Shown here: positions 17,213 to 24,816 of the stretch, in pieces | How positions within the stretch are numbered: position 1 is the stretch's first letter | How the letters are laid out: each line of letters starts with the position of its first letter | Assembly (NCBI RefSeq): GCF_026342015.1 | Contig: NZ_JAPENL010000002.1 | Location: 1,927,001 to 1,991,000 of the forward strand | Reading direction: 5' to 3' | DNA from: Micromonospora lupini | GTDB taxonomy: Bacteria > Actinomycetota > Actinomycetes > Mycobacteriales > Micromonosporaceae | DNA: 64,000 nt | Translations under genes and position numbers: made by a program | Notes under the pieces: model-generated | Database searches by the model: none | What the model was told of the DNA's origin: nothing | What the model saw: only the letters and a program-made list of their open reading frames with translations

Positions 17213-17258
17213 CGGCCCAGGGAACGCGAAGGGAAACGACCTGAGGAGGAGGAGCGCC

Positions 17259-17441
17259 GTGGGTGACTTCATGGACAAGGCCAAGGACGTCGCGGACAAG
17301 CACGACAAGCAGGTCGACCAGGGTATGGAGAAGGCCGGCGACATGGCCGACAAGCGCACGGGCGGCAAGTACGACGACCAGATCGACAAGGGCGTGGATC
17401 AGGCGCAGGCGCGTACCGGTGAGGGCGACCAGGTCCGCTGA
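17259..17441 (+). CDS. MT0933/Rv0909-like small protein (annotated antitoxin family)
   Basis: A 60-aa charged protein: GDFMDKAKDVADKHDKQVDQ, then GMEKAGDMADKRTGGKYDDQ. The repeated DKxxDxxD and TGGKYDDQIDKG pattern matches the MT0933_antitox family named after Mycobacterium tuberculosis Rv0909. GTG 17259 follows a very strong GAGGAGGAGGAG site, suggesting high expression. No toxin gene of the Rv0910 type lies next to it, so the antitoxin role is doubtful here. A general stress or buffering role is as likely. Confidence 0.75.
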   Translation: MGDFMDKAKDVADKHDKQVDQGMEKAGDMADKRTGGKYDDQIDKGVDQAQARTGEGDQVR

Positions 17442-17455
17442 CGAACCGGACATGC

Positions 17456-17485
17456 CCCGGGCCGCCGAGGACTCGGCGGCCCGGG
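17456..17485. terminator. Bidirectional hairpin terminator
   Basis: A perfect 13-bp stem (CCCGGGCCGCCGA / TCGGCGGCCCGGG) with a GGAC loop lies between the convergent MT0933-like and hemerythrin genes. Confidence 0.85.
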
Positions 17486-17511
17486 ACTGTCTCTGTCGGA
17501 CGGTACGTCGG

Positions 17512-18117
17512 TCAGTGCTGCTGCCTCTCGCGTAGCTCGTCCACCGAGGTCGGCCTGTCGCTCAGTGCGTCACGCAGCCTGTCGATCATCCCGGTACCGG
17601 GTCCGAGCAGCTTGTTCGCCGGCGGCCGGTCCGGCGCGCTCGGGTGTGGCCGGGTCGGTGCCACCTTCTTGAACGCCGTCACCTTCGCGGCCAGCTCGAC
17701 CAGCTCCTCCCGGGCCGTGGCGGCGCGCAGCCGGGGAAAGAGGTCGCTCTCCTCGTCCCGCACGTGGTGGCGAATGGTGCTGGTCAGGTGGGCGAGCAGC
17801 TCGTCGAAGCGGGGATCGGACGGATCGACCGACTCCAGGTCCTTCATGGTCCGTTCGGCGTCGGAGTGTTCCTCGATATCGCGCTCGGCGATCTGGTCGC
17901 CGTCGGGCAGCGCCCTGCGAGCCGTCGGATAGACGTATGCCTCCTCGGACACCGCATGCCGGACCAGCTCGGCGATCACCACGTCGGCGAGCCGGCGGCG
18001 GTGCTCGGGCGTGCCCTGCCGCGTCTCCAGCTCGACGAAGAGGGTCTCGACCTCGCGGTGGTCGGCGATGAGGATGTCGACGACGTCCTGGTCGTCGGTG
18101 GTCAGTGGATTGGTCAT
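17512..18117 (-). CDS. Hemerythrin (HHE) domain protein
   Basis: ATG 18117 (AGGGG site) gives 201 aa. Two HHE-type modules supply di-iron ligands: DILIADHREVETLF, ELVRHAVSEEAYVYP, IEEHSDAERTMKDLE and TIRHHVRDEESDLFPRL, in the H...HxxxE...H...HxxxE order. Such proteins bind O2, NO or sense iron/oxygen; the role in actinomycetes is mostly stress related. The C-terminal 60 residues (Pro-rich, then LRDALSDRPTSVDELRE) are not part of the fold. Divergent from the FUSC-like gene. Confidence 0.88.
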   Translation of the reverse strand: MTNPLTTDDQDVVDILIADHREVETLFVELETRQGTPEHRRRLADVVIAELVRHAVSEEAYVYPTARRALPDGDQIAERDIEEHSDAERTMKDLESVDPSDPRFDELLAHLTSTIRHHVRDEESDLFPRLRAATAREELVELAAKVTAFKKVAPTRPHPSAPDRPPANKLLGPGTGMIDRLRDALSDRPTSVDELRERQQH

Positions 18118-18314
18118 CTGGGCCCCTTGCCGGTTGCGGTCGGTAGGTGTGCGGCCCCTGGTACCCCCCAACTGTCGGGCAAACCTACGGTCGCCGATGG
18201 ATTTGACGAAGTACGTCGTCCGTGGCCGGGCTGACTGTTGGTGCCACAGGTGTCCGTGGCGCGTGCGGGACGGAGGAGCACGATTGCCCGGACGACCCCG
18301 GGGTAACCGCCGCC

Positions 18315-19640
18315 ATGGCCGACGACCGCCCACCAGCCGACCCTGACCGGTCAGCGCTGAGTGACGCCGCCGAGCGCAGTGGCCGGACGGTTGGTCGGGT
18401 GTGGCACCGAGGCGGTCAGGCCGGCCGGATCCGGGCCCGGCAGCTGGAGGTCACCCTGGTGATCGCCGTCCAGGCCGGGCTCGCCGCGGCGCTCGCCGGC
18501 CTGATCGCGCAGCACTTCCTCGGTCCCGGGGCGCACGTCTTCGCTCCCGCCGCCGCCGTCGGTACGATCGCCACCGCCATCGGCCAGCGGGCCCGCCGCA
18601 CCTTCGAGCTGCTGTTCGGTGTCGGCCTGGGCATCGTCATCGGCGACACGCTGCGCTTCCTCATCGGCTCCGGGCCGTGGCAGACAGGCGTGGTCGTCGC
18701 CCTGGCCATCGCCAGCGCTCTCTTGGTGGCCGGCAAGGGTGGGCCGTTGGTCGGCCAGGCCGGTGGTACCGCCGTCCTGATCGCCACGCTGGCCCCGATG
18801 GAGCGTGGCCTGGAGCTGCCGAGGATCGTCGACGCGCTCGTCGGCGGTGCGGTCGGTCTCCTGGTAGTGGCGCTGCTGGTGCCGGTGAACCCGATGCGCG
18901 TGCTGGACCGCGCCGCCGCGCCGATCTTCGCGGTCCTGCGCGAGCAGCTCGCGGAGCTGGCGCAGGCGGTACGCGAGCGCGACGTCGACCGGACGAAGGG
19001 TGTTCTGGAGCGGCTTCGCGGCACCGAGGGCGACGTGGGACGACTGAACGACTCGCTGAGTGGGGCGGAGGAGGTGGTCACCATCGCGCCGGCGCGCTGG
19101 CACCGCCGCCAACAGTTCCACGAGTACGCCCGCAGCGCGTCGCACCTGGAGCGGCTGCTGCTGGACACCCGTGCGCTGGCCCGCTGGTCGACGACCGCCC
19201 TGCAGTACGACGAGCCGATTCCGTCGGAGCTGCCGGAGGCGATCGCCCGACTCGGACAGGCGGTCGCGAAGTTGCACACCGAGTGCCGGGTCGGCGACGC
19301 CCCGCGGTGCACCCGGAAGCTGGTCGAGGAGTGTGCCGAGCTGGCTGGGCGGTCCGCCGCCCGCGGGGTCAGGTCGTTCGGCGACGCGCTCGTCACCGGT
19401 CTGCGTACCGCGGCCAGCGACCTGCTCCGGGCGGCCGGCTGCGAACCGGACGACGCCAACCGGATCGTGCGCAGGGCTGCCGGCGCCGGCGAGGCGGCCA
19501 TCTCCCCGCCGGCCCGAGGCCATCTGCACCGCGCCCGGCCGACCCGGGCCGCTCGGGCGCGTCGACGAGCGCAGCTCGCCAGCCGTCGGCGCGACGACGA
19601 CAGGGCCGGCCCCTCCGCGCGGGAGAGGCCGGCCCGGTGA
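18315..19640 (+). CDS. FUSC-like / aromatic acid exporter family membrane protein
   Basis: A protein of 441 aa from ATG 18315. GTG 18222 is also possible; neither has a convincing ribosome site. The N-terminal half has about six hydrophobic segments with the FUSC/ArAE pattern (RARQLEVTLVIAVQAGLAAALAGLI, TAIGQRARRTFELLFGVGLGIVIGD). The C-terminal half is a long helical cytosolic domain (LREQLAELAQAVRERDVDRT, HEYARSASHLERLLLDTRAL) and a basic tail. Family members export aromatic acids or related weak acids. The substrate is unknown. The last 12 codons overlap a bidirectional terminator. Confidence 0.78.
   Translation: MADDRPPADPDRSALSDAAERSGRTVGRVWHRGGQAGRIRARQLEVTLVIAVQAGLAAALAGLIAQHFLGPGAHVFAPAAAVGTIATAIGQRARRTFELLFGVGLGIVIGDTLRFLIGSGPWQTGVVVALAIASALLVAGKGGPLVGQAGGTAVLIATLAPMERGLELPRIVDALVGGAVGLLVVALLVPVNPMRVLDRAAAPIFAVLREQLAELAQAVRERDVDRTKGVLERLRGTEGDVGRLNDSLSGAEEVVTIAPARWHRRQQFHEYARSASHLERLLLDTRALARWSTTALQYDEPIPSELPEAIARLGQAVAKLHTECRVGDAPRCTRKLVEECAELAGRSAARGVRSFGDALVTGLRTAASDLLRAAGCEPDDANRIVRRAAGAGEAAISPPARGHLHRARPTRAARARRRAQLASRRRDDDRAGPSARERPAR
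19603..19635. terminator. Hairpin terminator inside the 3' end of the FUSC-like gene
   Basis: GGGCCGGCC pairs with GGCCGGCCC and, after one mismatch, CTCC with GGAG, leaving a five-base loop. It lies within the last codons of the plus-strand gene and just beyond the stop of the convergent C39 gene, so it may end both transcripts. Confidence 0.7.
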
Positions 19641-19650
19641 AACCGTCGGA

Positions 19651-20295
19651 TCAGGAGGAGTAGCCGCGCTCGGCGATCCAGTTGGCCACCTTCGGCAGGC
19701 TCACCCAGTACTCGCCCAGTGCCGGGTCGGCCGGGTCGGCGACCCGGATGGTGTCCCCACCGTCGCGGTAGCCGACGAGCGTCAGGTAGTGGCCGCCCTC
19801 GTACGAGTGCGGGTTGCCGTCGGTGTCCACTGTCGTGCCCTTGATGTTGGCCACCACCGGACGGCCGGCGTCGATCGCGGCCAGCACGTCCCGGCGCAGC
19901 TGCTCGACCTGGTCGGGGCGAGCCACCGAATCACTGATCTCGGTGGTCCGGTAGCGACCGCCGGTCAGCTCGTTGAGCACGCGCGTGGTGTCCAGGGCCG
20001 ACGGTGTGCCCGCCTCGGTGGTGCCGAGCCGCTTGGCCACCTCGTCCTGGGACAGCGCCTTGCCCTGCGCGGAGAGCGCGATCCGGGTCGCGGCGGGCCC
20101 GCAGTAGAAGAAGTTCGGCTGCGCCTGGTAGTCGACGTCGAGGATCCGCTGGGCGCTGCGGTCGGTCTGGCTCGACGAGGGCGCGGCGCCCTGCGCGGGT
20201 GCCGCCTGCGCGGCGACGGCGGGGCCGAGGGCGCAACCGCCGGCGACCAGCAGGCCGACGACGGACAGGCCGCTCTTCTGCACGATCGGGTTCAT
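19651..20295 (-). CDS. Secreted C39-like cysteine peptidase
   Basis: ATG 20295 (GGAG site) gives 214 aa. A Sec signal peptide (LSVVGLLVAGGCALGPAVAA, probable cleavage after AQA) precedes a papain-like domain with catalytic Cys65 in QAQPNFFYCGPAATRIAL, His in GGHYLTLVGY and Asp in IRVADP. This is the Peptidase_C39_2 arrangement. With no bacteriocin transporter attached or nearby, it is a stand-alone secreted protease or inactive relative of unknown substrate. The 207 bp upstream contain no gene. Confidence 0.85.
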   Translation of the reverse strand: MNPIVQKSGLSVVGLLVAGGCALGPAVAAQAAPAQGAAPSSSQTDRSAQRILDVDYQAQPNFFYCGPAATRIALSAQGKALSQDEVAKRLGTTEAGTPSALDTTRVLNELTGGRYRTTEISDSVARPDQVEQLRRDVLAAIDAGRPVVANIKGTTVDTDGNPHSYEGGHYLTLVGYRDGGDTIRVADPADPALGEYWVSLPKVANWIAERGYSS

Positions 20296-20502
20296 GGTCG
20301 AGTCTCCGTTCGGGGGTGCCGCCTCCGTGGCGGTCTCGGCCGTGCGGTACCGGGACGTAACGGCAGTGCTGCGGCCGGCATTCCGCCGCCGGCTGCCGCT
20401 GAGGGCGTCGTGACCAGGTGTAACGGCCACCGGCCCTGGGGGATTCCGGAGGTGTGGGCTCGGTACCGAAACGGTCGAACGGTGACGCAACGGACCGCTG
20501 GG

Positions 20503-20910
20503 TCAGAGGCTTCCGAGCAACCCCGTCACGGTGATCTCGATGACGACACGCTCCGGATTCGGGCGTGGTGTCCGGTACCGCTCGGCGTAGCGGCGCTCTG
20601 CCTCCGCGACGGCGGCTCGATCCGACCGGAGCACCGCCCGGCCCTCGATCGTCAGCCAGCGGCGGCCGTCCACGTGACAGACGGCCACCGGAGTGCCCGT
20701 GTCGCCGGCGGCGGCCACCTGCCGCGCCTTGCGGGACGTGCCGGAGGTGATCACGCGGGCCAGTCCGGCCGCCGCGTCGAGGGTGACCCCGACGGGCACC
20801 ACGTGCGGGGTGCCGTCGGCGCGCAGGGTGGTGAGCGTCGCCAGGTGCCGTTCCGCGCAGAAGGCGGCAACCCGGTCGTCGCGGATGTCCAGCCGATGAT
20901 CGCCCGCCAC
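20503..20910 (-). CDS. PPOX-class (F420/FMN) oxidoreductase-like protein
   Basis: A 135-aa split-barrel protein starting at GTG 20910. HLATLTTLRADGTPHVVPVGVT, the strand RKARQVAAAGDTGTPVAVCHVDGRRWLTIEGRAV and the closing ERVVIEITVTGLLG follow the TIGR03618/Rv1155 pattern of F420-dependent FDOR-B enzymes. Cofactor preference (F420 or FMN) is not decided by eye. It is followed in the same orientation by nothing obvious and preceded by the YkvA-like gene 31 bp away. Confidence 0.82.
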   Translation of the reverse strand: MAGDHRLDIRDDRVAAFCAERHLATLTTLRADGTPHVVPVGVTLDAAAGLARVITSGTSRKARQVAAAGDTGTPVAVCHVDGRRWLTIEGRAVLRSDRAAVAEAERRYAERYRTPRPNPERVVIEITVTGLLGSL

Positions 20911-20941
20911 GTCCGTCCCCCGTCCTGTGCGCCGACCCCGA

Positions 20942-21280
20942 TCATCGTACGGAGCGGGCGCGGTCCGGATCCGGCGGCGCGTCCGGCTGCCCAGGCAGGT
21001 GACGGCCGGCCGCCCGGCGCTTGTGCACGAGCCGCGTGAGATAGATGAGCGCGCCGGCCAGAACGCCCATGTCGTCCAGGTAGATCGGATCCGGGAGGAT
21101 GTCCACCGGGAAGATCGTGTAGATCAGCGCCCCGTAGAAGGCGACCTTGCCGCCCGTGCCGAGCCCGGTCAGCAGCCGCCTCGTACGCACCACGCGTACC
21201 GCCAGCACCACCGCGCCGACGAGTGTGGCGAGCGCCAGGATGCCGGCGATCACCACGAGGACCCACGCCTGTCGGGACAT
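20942..21280 (-). CDS. YkvA (DUF1232) family small membrane protein
   Basis: A 112-aa protein. An N-terminal transmembrane helix (AWVLVVIAGILALATLVGAVVLAV) is followed by the DUF1232 core GGKVAFYGALIYTIFPVDIL and PDPIYLDDMGVLAGALIYL, then a polar tail. The PxDLIPD-like motif (FPVDILPDPIYLDD) defines the family, whose role is unknown. It sits 31 bp upstream of the PPOX-like gene on the same strand, so the two may be co-transcribed. Confidence 0.85.
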   Translation of the reverse strand: MSRQAWVLVVIAGILALATLVGAVVLAVRVVRTRRLLTGLGTGGKVAFYGALIYTIFPVDILPDPIYLDDMGVLAGALIYLTRLVHKRRAAGRHLPGQPDAPPDPDRARSVR

Positions 21281-21438
21281 GCCGTCACGCTAACCCACTG
21301 ACGCCGGTCCGGCCCGCCGCGCCGCTCCTGCCCGCCGCGCGCCCCCGTACGCGCCGGCCCGCCGCGCCGCCCCCGAGCCGGCCGGGCAGGGGCGGCGGCG
21401 CGCTGCTTTCGGGAACCGGCAGTTGCCGAGCCACAGGG

Positions 21439-22236
21439 TCAGAACGCCGGGACCGCCGCCCGGCCGCGGGCGACAACTGCGTTCTCCCGGGTCTGCTCGG
21501 CCGACGGCCGGAGGACCTCGCTGAGCGGCAGCACCGACGCCGACTCCGCCACCCGCCGTCCGGTCGCCGCGTGGGCCTCCGCACGCAGGCTGCGGGCCGC
21601 CGCCACGGCCAGCTCCGCTGCCCGCCAGGCCGCCTGCTCCCGCTCCTGGGCGGCGACGTGCCGGGCCGCCAGGTTGTCGCGGATCGCCCGCTGCAGCACC
21701 AGTTCCTGCTCGACGGGGTGCAGCCGCGGGTCCCAGCCGTCGCGGTGCGCGAAGACGTCGCTGAGCTGTTCCACCGACAGCTCCCGCCGCCAGTACGCGT
21801 CCAGCGCTGCCCGGTGCAGGTAGCGCTCGCGGTCGGCGTACTCGGCAGGGGTCCGGGCAGTGTGCGGCAGCGGCATCGCGGCCGCCCCGCCAAGCCGCCG
21901 TACGCCGGCCTCGGCCGCCTCCAGTGCCTGCCAGGCGGCTTCGACGGTCTCCTGCGCGGCCACCCACTCCGCCCGTCGACGCTTGGCGGTGGTGGTGGCA
22001 CGCTCGGCGGCCACCGCGACCTCCTGCGCGTAGCGGGTCTGCTCGCGCTCCTCCTGCGCCTCTTCGAGGTGGCTGGGCATGGCGGCGTTGCGGATCCGGG
22101 CCGCCGGGGCGAGGCGAAGCCGGCCGGGTCGCAGCAGGAGCGCGGCGACGGCGACCACCACGACCCCGAGCAGGCTCAGCCAGATGGCGGCGGCCCGGGG
22201 CATGTCGGGCAGGACGGCGGAGAGGACGGTCTGCAT
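21439..22236 (-). CDS. Membrane-anchored coiled-coil protein, unknown
   Basis: ATG 22236 (CGAGGT nine bases upstream) gives 265 aa. One N-terminal helix (AAIWLSLLGVVVVAVAALLL) is followed by a long charged Ala/Glu/Arg-rich region predicted as coiled coil (HLEEAQEEREQTRYAQEVAV, ETVEAAWQALEAAEAGVRRL). The middle contains TPAEYADRERYLHRAALDAY and VFAHRDGWDPRLHPVEQELV. I do not recognise the family. About 160 bp downstream (21281-21438) hold repeated CCGCCGCGCC blocks and no gene. Confidence 0.65.
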   Translation of the reverse strand: MQTVLSAVLPDMPRAAAIWLSLLGVVVVAVAALLLRPGRLRLAPAARIRNAAMPSHLEEAQEEREQTRYAQEVAVAAERATTTAKRRRAEWVAAQETVEAAWQALEAAEAGVRRLGGAAAMPLPHTARTPAEYADRERYLHRAALDAYWRRELSVEQLSDVFAHRDGWDPRLHPVEQELVLQRAIRDNLAARHVAAQEREQAAWRAAELAVAAARSLRAEAHAATGRRVAESASVLPLSEVLRPSAEQTRENAVVARGRAAVPAF

Positions 22237-22512
22237 GATCAGCACCTCGCGGTCGAACGACGGTATCGACGGATGGGTCCTGACGGCACCGGGCCGGTCG
22301 CGCGACTGGTGTCGACGAGCCGGGCTCCGAGTGGTCGGGGTGAGCTGCGGATGGCCGTCCGAGGATCGGGGCCGATCCCCGCCGGGCGGGGATCTGGCGA
22401 GCCGGATCGGGTCTGGCTGCGGGTCGCGCCGACGACGACGGCGACCCGGGCGCCCGGACGCACGACCCGAAGGCGGGTCACGGGGAGCGTCGGGGGGCCG
22501 GACGGCCTGGGG
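22237..22512. other. Gap without recognisable gene
   Basis: About 275 bp between two minus-strand genes. Frames here read as Arg/Gly/Pro-rich shadows. No RNA gene or clear hairpin was seen. It probably carries the promoter of the coiled-coil membrane protein gene. Confidence 0.5.
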
Positions 22513-22872
22513 TCAGCTGGTGGGAGGACCGCGTCGGGTCGGGGTGCCACGGCCGGGCGCAACGGCCGGCGCGTGCTCCGCGCTCGCGAGGACCTGGCGG
22601 GTCGGCGCGGCGACGACGGCTTGGCTGCTCGGCCGGTGCGCGGCCGGCTGGCTCGTACGCTCGGTGGCCGCGACAGCGTCGGGTCGAACGGCGTCCACCC
22701 GGCTGCTCACGGCGCTTGGCCGCAGCTGCGCCTGGGCGGACGGCGGCGTGGCGGCGAGGGCGCCGCCGAGGCCGACCGCGAGCACCAGCGCGGTGACCGC
22801 CAGCCGGGTCAGCTCCCGCAGTGACCACAGCACTGCCCACCGGGCGGGGCGGACCAGGGCTGCGGACGACAC
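22513..22872 (-). CDS. Small membrane or exported protein, unknown
   Basis: GTG 22872 gives 119 aa: a basic N-terminus, one hydrophobic helix (LTRLAVTALVLAVGLGGALA, possible signal cleavage after AQA) and a Pro/Ala/Arg/Ser-rich disordered tail. No family recognised. It lies alone between the coiled-coil protein and the type VII locus and could belong to either. Low-complexity composition makes the gene call moderate. Confidence 0.5.
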   Translation of the reverse strand: MSSAALVRPARWAVLWSLRELTRLAVTALVLAVGLGGALAATPPSAQAQLRPSAVSSRVDAVRPDAVAATERTSQPAAHRPSSQAVVAAPTRQVLASAEHAPAVAPGRGTPTRRGPPTS

Positions 22873-23009
22873 CCGACAAACCTATCGCCCGACCCGGCTC
22901 GGCGCAGCACCACAGCGGGCGCAATGGGGGTGACCGCCACCACCACCGACACTGTGGACGGTGATGACCAGCGGCTGCGTCGGAACCGGGAGCCGAGGGG
23001 TGAACCACT

Positions 23010-23043
23010 GTGACCCCCGCCGCGGCACGCCGGCAGGGGTCAC
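23010..23043. terminator. Hairpin terminator at the left end of the ESX locus
   Basis: GTGACCCC pairs with GGGGTCAC and, after one mismatch, GCCG with CGGC. It lies 70-100 bp beyond the stop of the large ESX-associated gene on the minus strand. Confidence 0.65.
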
Positions 23044-23078
23044 TCGGGGATCTCGCGCGGCGCCGGTCGCCGCCGACG

Positions 23079-23130
23079 GGTCAGCCTGCCGTGCCGAGCG
23101 CTATCGACTGGTCAGCCTGCCGTGCCGAGC
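23079..23130. repeat. 21-bp direct repeat copying the 3' end of the large ESX gene
   Basis: GGTCAGCCTGCCGTGCCGAGC occurs at 23079-23099 and again at 23110-23130. The second copy contains the stop codon and last codons (VLGTAG) of the minus-strand gene; the first lies just past it. Confidence 0.85.
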
Positions 23131-24368
23131 ACTGGCGGCGCTTCGTCCCCGGCGTCCCGCCACACCATCTCGTCCTCGGTCAGCCAGGTCAGCCGCTCGT
23201 CGGACTCGTCGTCCTCGGGGCGACCGTGCCCGCCGAGCACCCCGGGGCGGTTGGCGCCCCGGCCGCTGCCCGACAGGCCCTGGCGCCCTCCCACGGCCGC
23301 CCGACCGGGCTCACCGCGACGACCGTCGATGCTGCGCCCGACGCCACTTGCGGAACGGCTCTCGGCGGCGGCAGCGCCGCCGGTCGGCCGGGCCGCCGGG
23401 GTGGGCGTGCTGCTCGACCCGGCGAGCGCGGAGGTGCGCAGCACCCCACCGGCCGGTGCCCCGAACAGCAGGCTCGACCCGCCCGCGGCGCTCGCGGCCA
23501 CGGCTGTCGACCCGGACAGCCCGGCCACTCCGGCCGCCCCGCCGAGCAGCGGATCCGCGCCGGCGAGTGATGTGGTGCTGCCTTCGAGGTCGCTGCCGGA
23601 GCCCTCCGGCCCGATGACGACGACCGAGCTGCCGGCGTCCTGGCCCGGGACGGAACCGCCCCCGCCGGCCGGAGGAGGCGCCACGCCGTCGGGCGTCCCG
23701 ACTGTCGCGCCGCCGGTGTGCGCGGTCAGGCCGGTGGCGCTCGGAGCGGCCGACGGCGTCGTGGTGGCCGGGCCGCTGCGCGGCGTCGGCCGGTCGTGGT
23801 TGGTCGTCTGGGGAGTGTCCGGGTGGGGGTGGGGCGGGTCGACCACCCGGTCGTACGCGGAGAGGTCGTAGCCGGCGGCCAGCTCGGCCACCACGTTCAC
23901 CATCCGCTGGTGGGCCTTCTCCTGCTCTTCCTTGTCCTGCTGGTGGCCCATGATGCCCCCGACCACGGCACCGGGCAGGCCGAAGGCTGCGCCCTTGAGC
24001 GCGCCCGAGATGGCCTGGTCGTTGTCGTCGGTCTCTTCCGGGCTCTCGGCCTGTTTGTGCGCGGTGCGCAGCTGGCCGGCCATCATGGTGAGGCCCTGCT
24101 TGATTCCGGACATGCCGTCGCCCAGCGCGTCGGAGTGGTCGACGACAAACGTCAGCCGGCGCTGGAACTCACGACCTGCCGAGCCCGTCCAGGTGTTGCC
24201 GAGCTTCTCGAGGTCGCCGCTCAACTCCCGGCCGAGACCGTCCAGGATGCCCTTGAGAGCGGCCCACTGGGCGGCGATCCCCTCGATCTGCTCCGGCTTG
24301 CCGGCCATCACCGCGTCGTACAGCTCGCGGTGGCTCTTGTCCTGGTAGCGCTGGGTGTACTCAGACAC
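23112..24368 (-). CDS. Large WXG100-like ESX-associated protein with low-complexity tail
   Basis: GTG 24368, six bases after AGGGGG, gives 418 aa. The N-terminal 180 residues are helical with a W-x-G turn (LGNTWTGSAGREFQRRL), like the long WXG100/PPE-type ESX proteins. A segment GAAFGLPGAVVGGIMGHQQDKEEQE follows. Residues 200-390 are Gly/Ser/Pro/Thr-rich. The C-terminus reads TWLTEDEMVWRDAGDEAPPV, closely resembling the end of the large protein at 36274-37593. It overlaps by 8 bp the small YxxxE protein upstream, so the two are coupled. Likely a substrate or surface component of the type VII system; no enzymatic motif is seen. Confidence 0.8.
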   Translation of the reverse strand: MSEYTQRYQDKSHRELYDAVMAGKPEQIEGIAAQWAALKGILDGLGRELSGDLEKLGNTWTGSAGREFQRRLTFVVDHSDALGDGMSGIKQGLTMMAGQLRTAHKQAESPEETDDNDQAISGALKGAAFGLPGAVVGGIMGHQQDKEEQEKAHQRMVNVVAELAAGYDLSAYDRVVDPPHPHPDTPQTTNHDRPTPRSGPATTTPSAAPSATGLTAHTGGATVGTPDGVAPPPAGGGGSVPGQDAGSSVVVIGPEGSGSDLEGSTTSLAGADPLLGGAAGVAGLSGSTAVAASAAGGSSLLFGAPAGGVLRTSALAGSSSTPTPAARPTGGAAAAESRSASGVGRSIDGRRGEPGRAAVGGRQGLSGSGRGANRPGVLGGHGRPEDDESDERLTWLTEDEMVWRDAGDEAPPVLGTAG

Positions 24369-24729
24369 TGCCGTCCCCCTTCGGCTGCAACGCCCGGTCG
24401 ACACCGGTCAGCGCGGCCGTGATGTCTGTGGCGTTGGCCGCGTTACGCGCCTCGGCGGTGCGGTAGTTGGCCAGGATGGTGCTTGTCGCCTGCTGCGCCG
24501 CCTGCACCGCCTGCCGGAGCCGCTCGGCCTGATCCACGTACGACTGGTGGACCTCGCTGTAGCGGCGCGAATTCTGGGTGGCGTCGGTGAACGAGCCCAA
24601 CGCCGGTGGGCTGCACTGCATCTCGGTGTTGAGCTTGCGCAGCACCGACTCGGCCTCACTCAGCCGCGATGCCAGGTGCTTGTGGAAGTCCTCAAGGGAC
24701 AGCAGATCGACTTCCGTCCGCCCGGTCAT
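24361..24729 (-). CDS. Small helical ESX-associated protein with YxxxE secretion signal
   Basis: A 122-aa all-helical protein (MTGRTEVDLLSLEDFHKHLA; LRQAVQAAQQATSTILANYR). Tyr89-x3-Glu93 (NYRTAEARN) is the YxxxD/E signal known to direct ESX substrates. The stretch NYRTAEARNAANATDI aligns with NYETAEEQNRMSAADM in the product of 35692-36255, so the two appear to be paralogues. It is translationally coupled to the large protein downstream, suggesting a secreted pair, as with PE/PPE or Esx heterodimers. No WXG turn is present. Confidence 0.78.
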   Translation of the reverse strand: MTGRTEVDLLSLEDFHKHLASRLSEAESVLRKLNTEMQCSPPALGSFTDATQNSRRYSEVHQSYVDQAERLRQAVQAAQQATSTILANYRTAEARNAANATDITAALTGVDRALQPKGDGSV

Positions 24730-24816
24730 GGCAACATCCCCGTCGTTCTGGTTGACAACCGTCAGCGAGCCCAGGTTAGTCCACCGCTGCGACCCGCGGC
24801 GACCCGTCCGAACGGC

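Noticed and set aside
19060..21039. 659-aa plus-strand frame over C39 and oxidoreductase genes
   Set aside because: It overlaps three well-supported genes and shows no domain; the minus-strand products have catalytic motifs.
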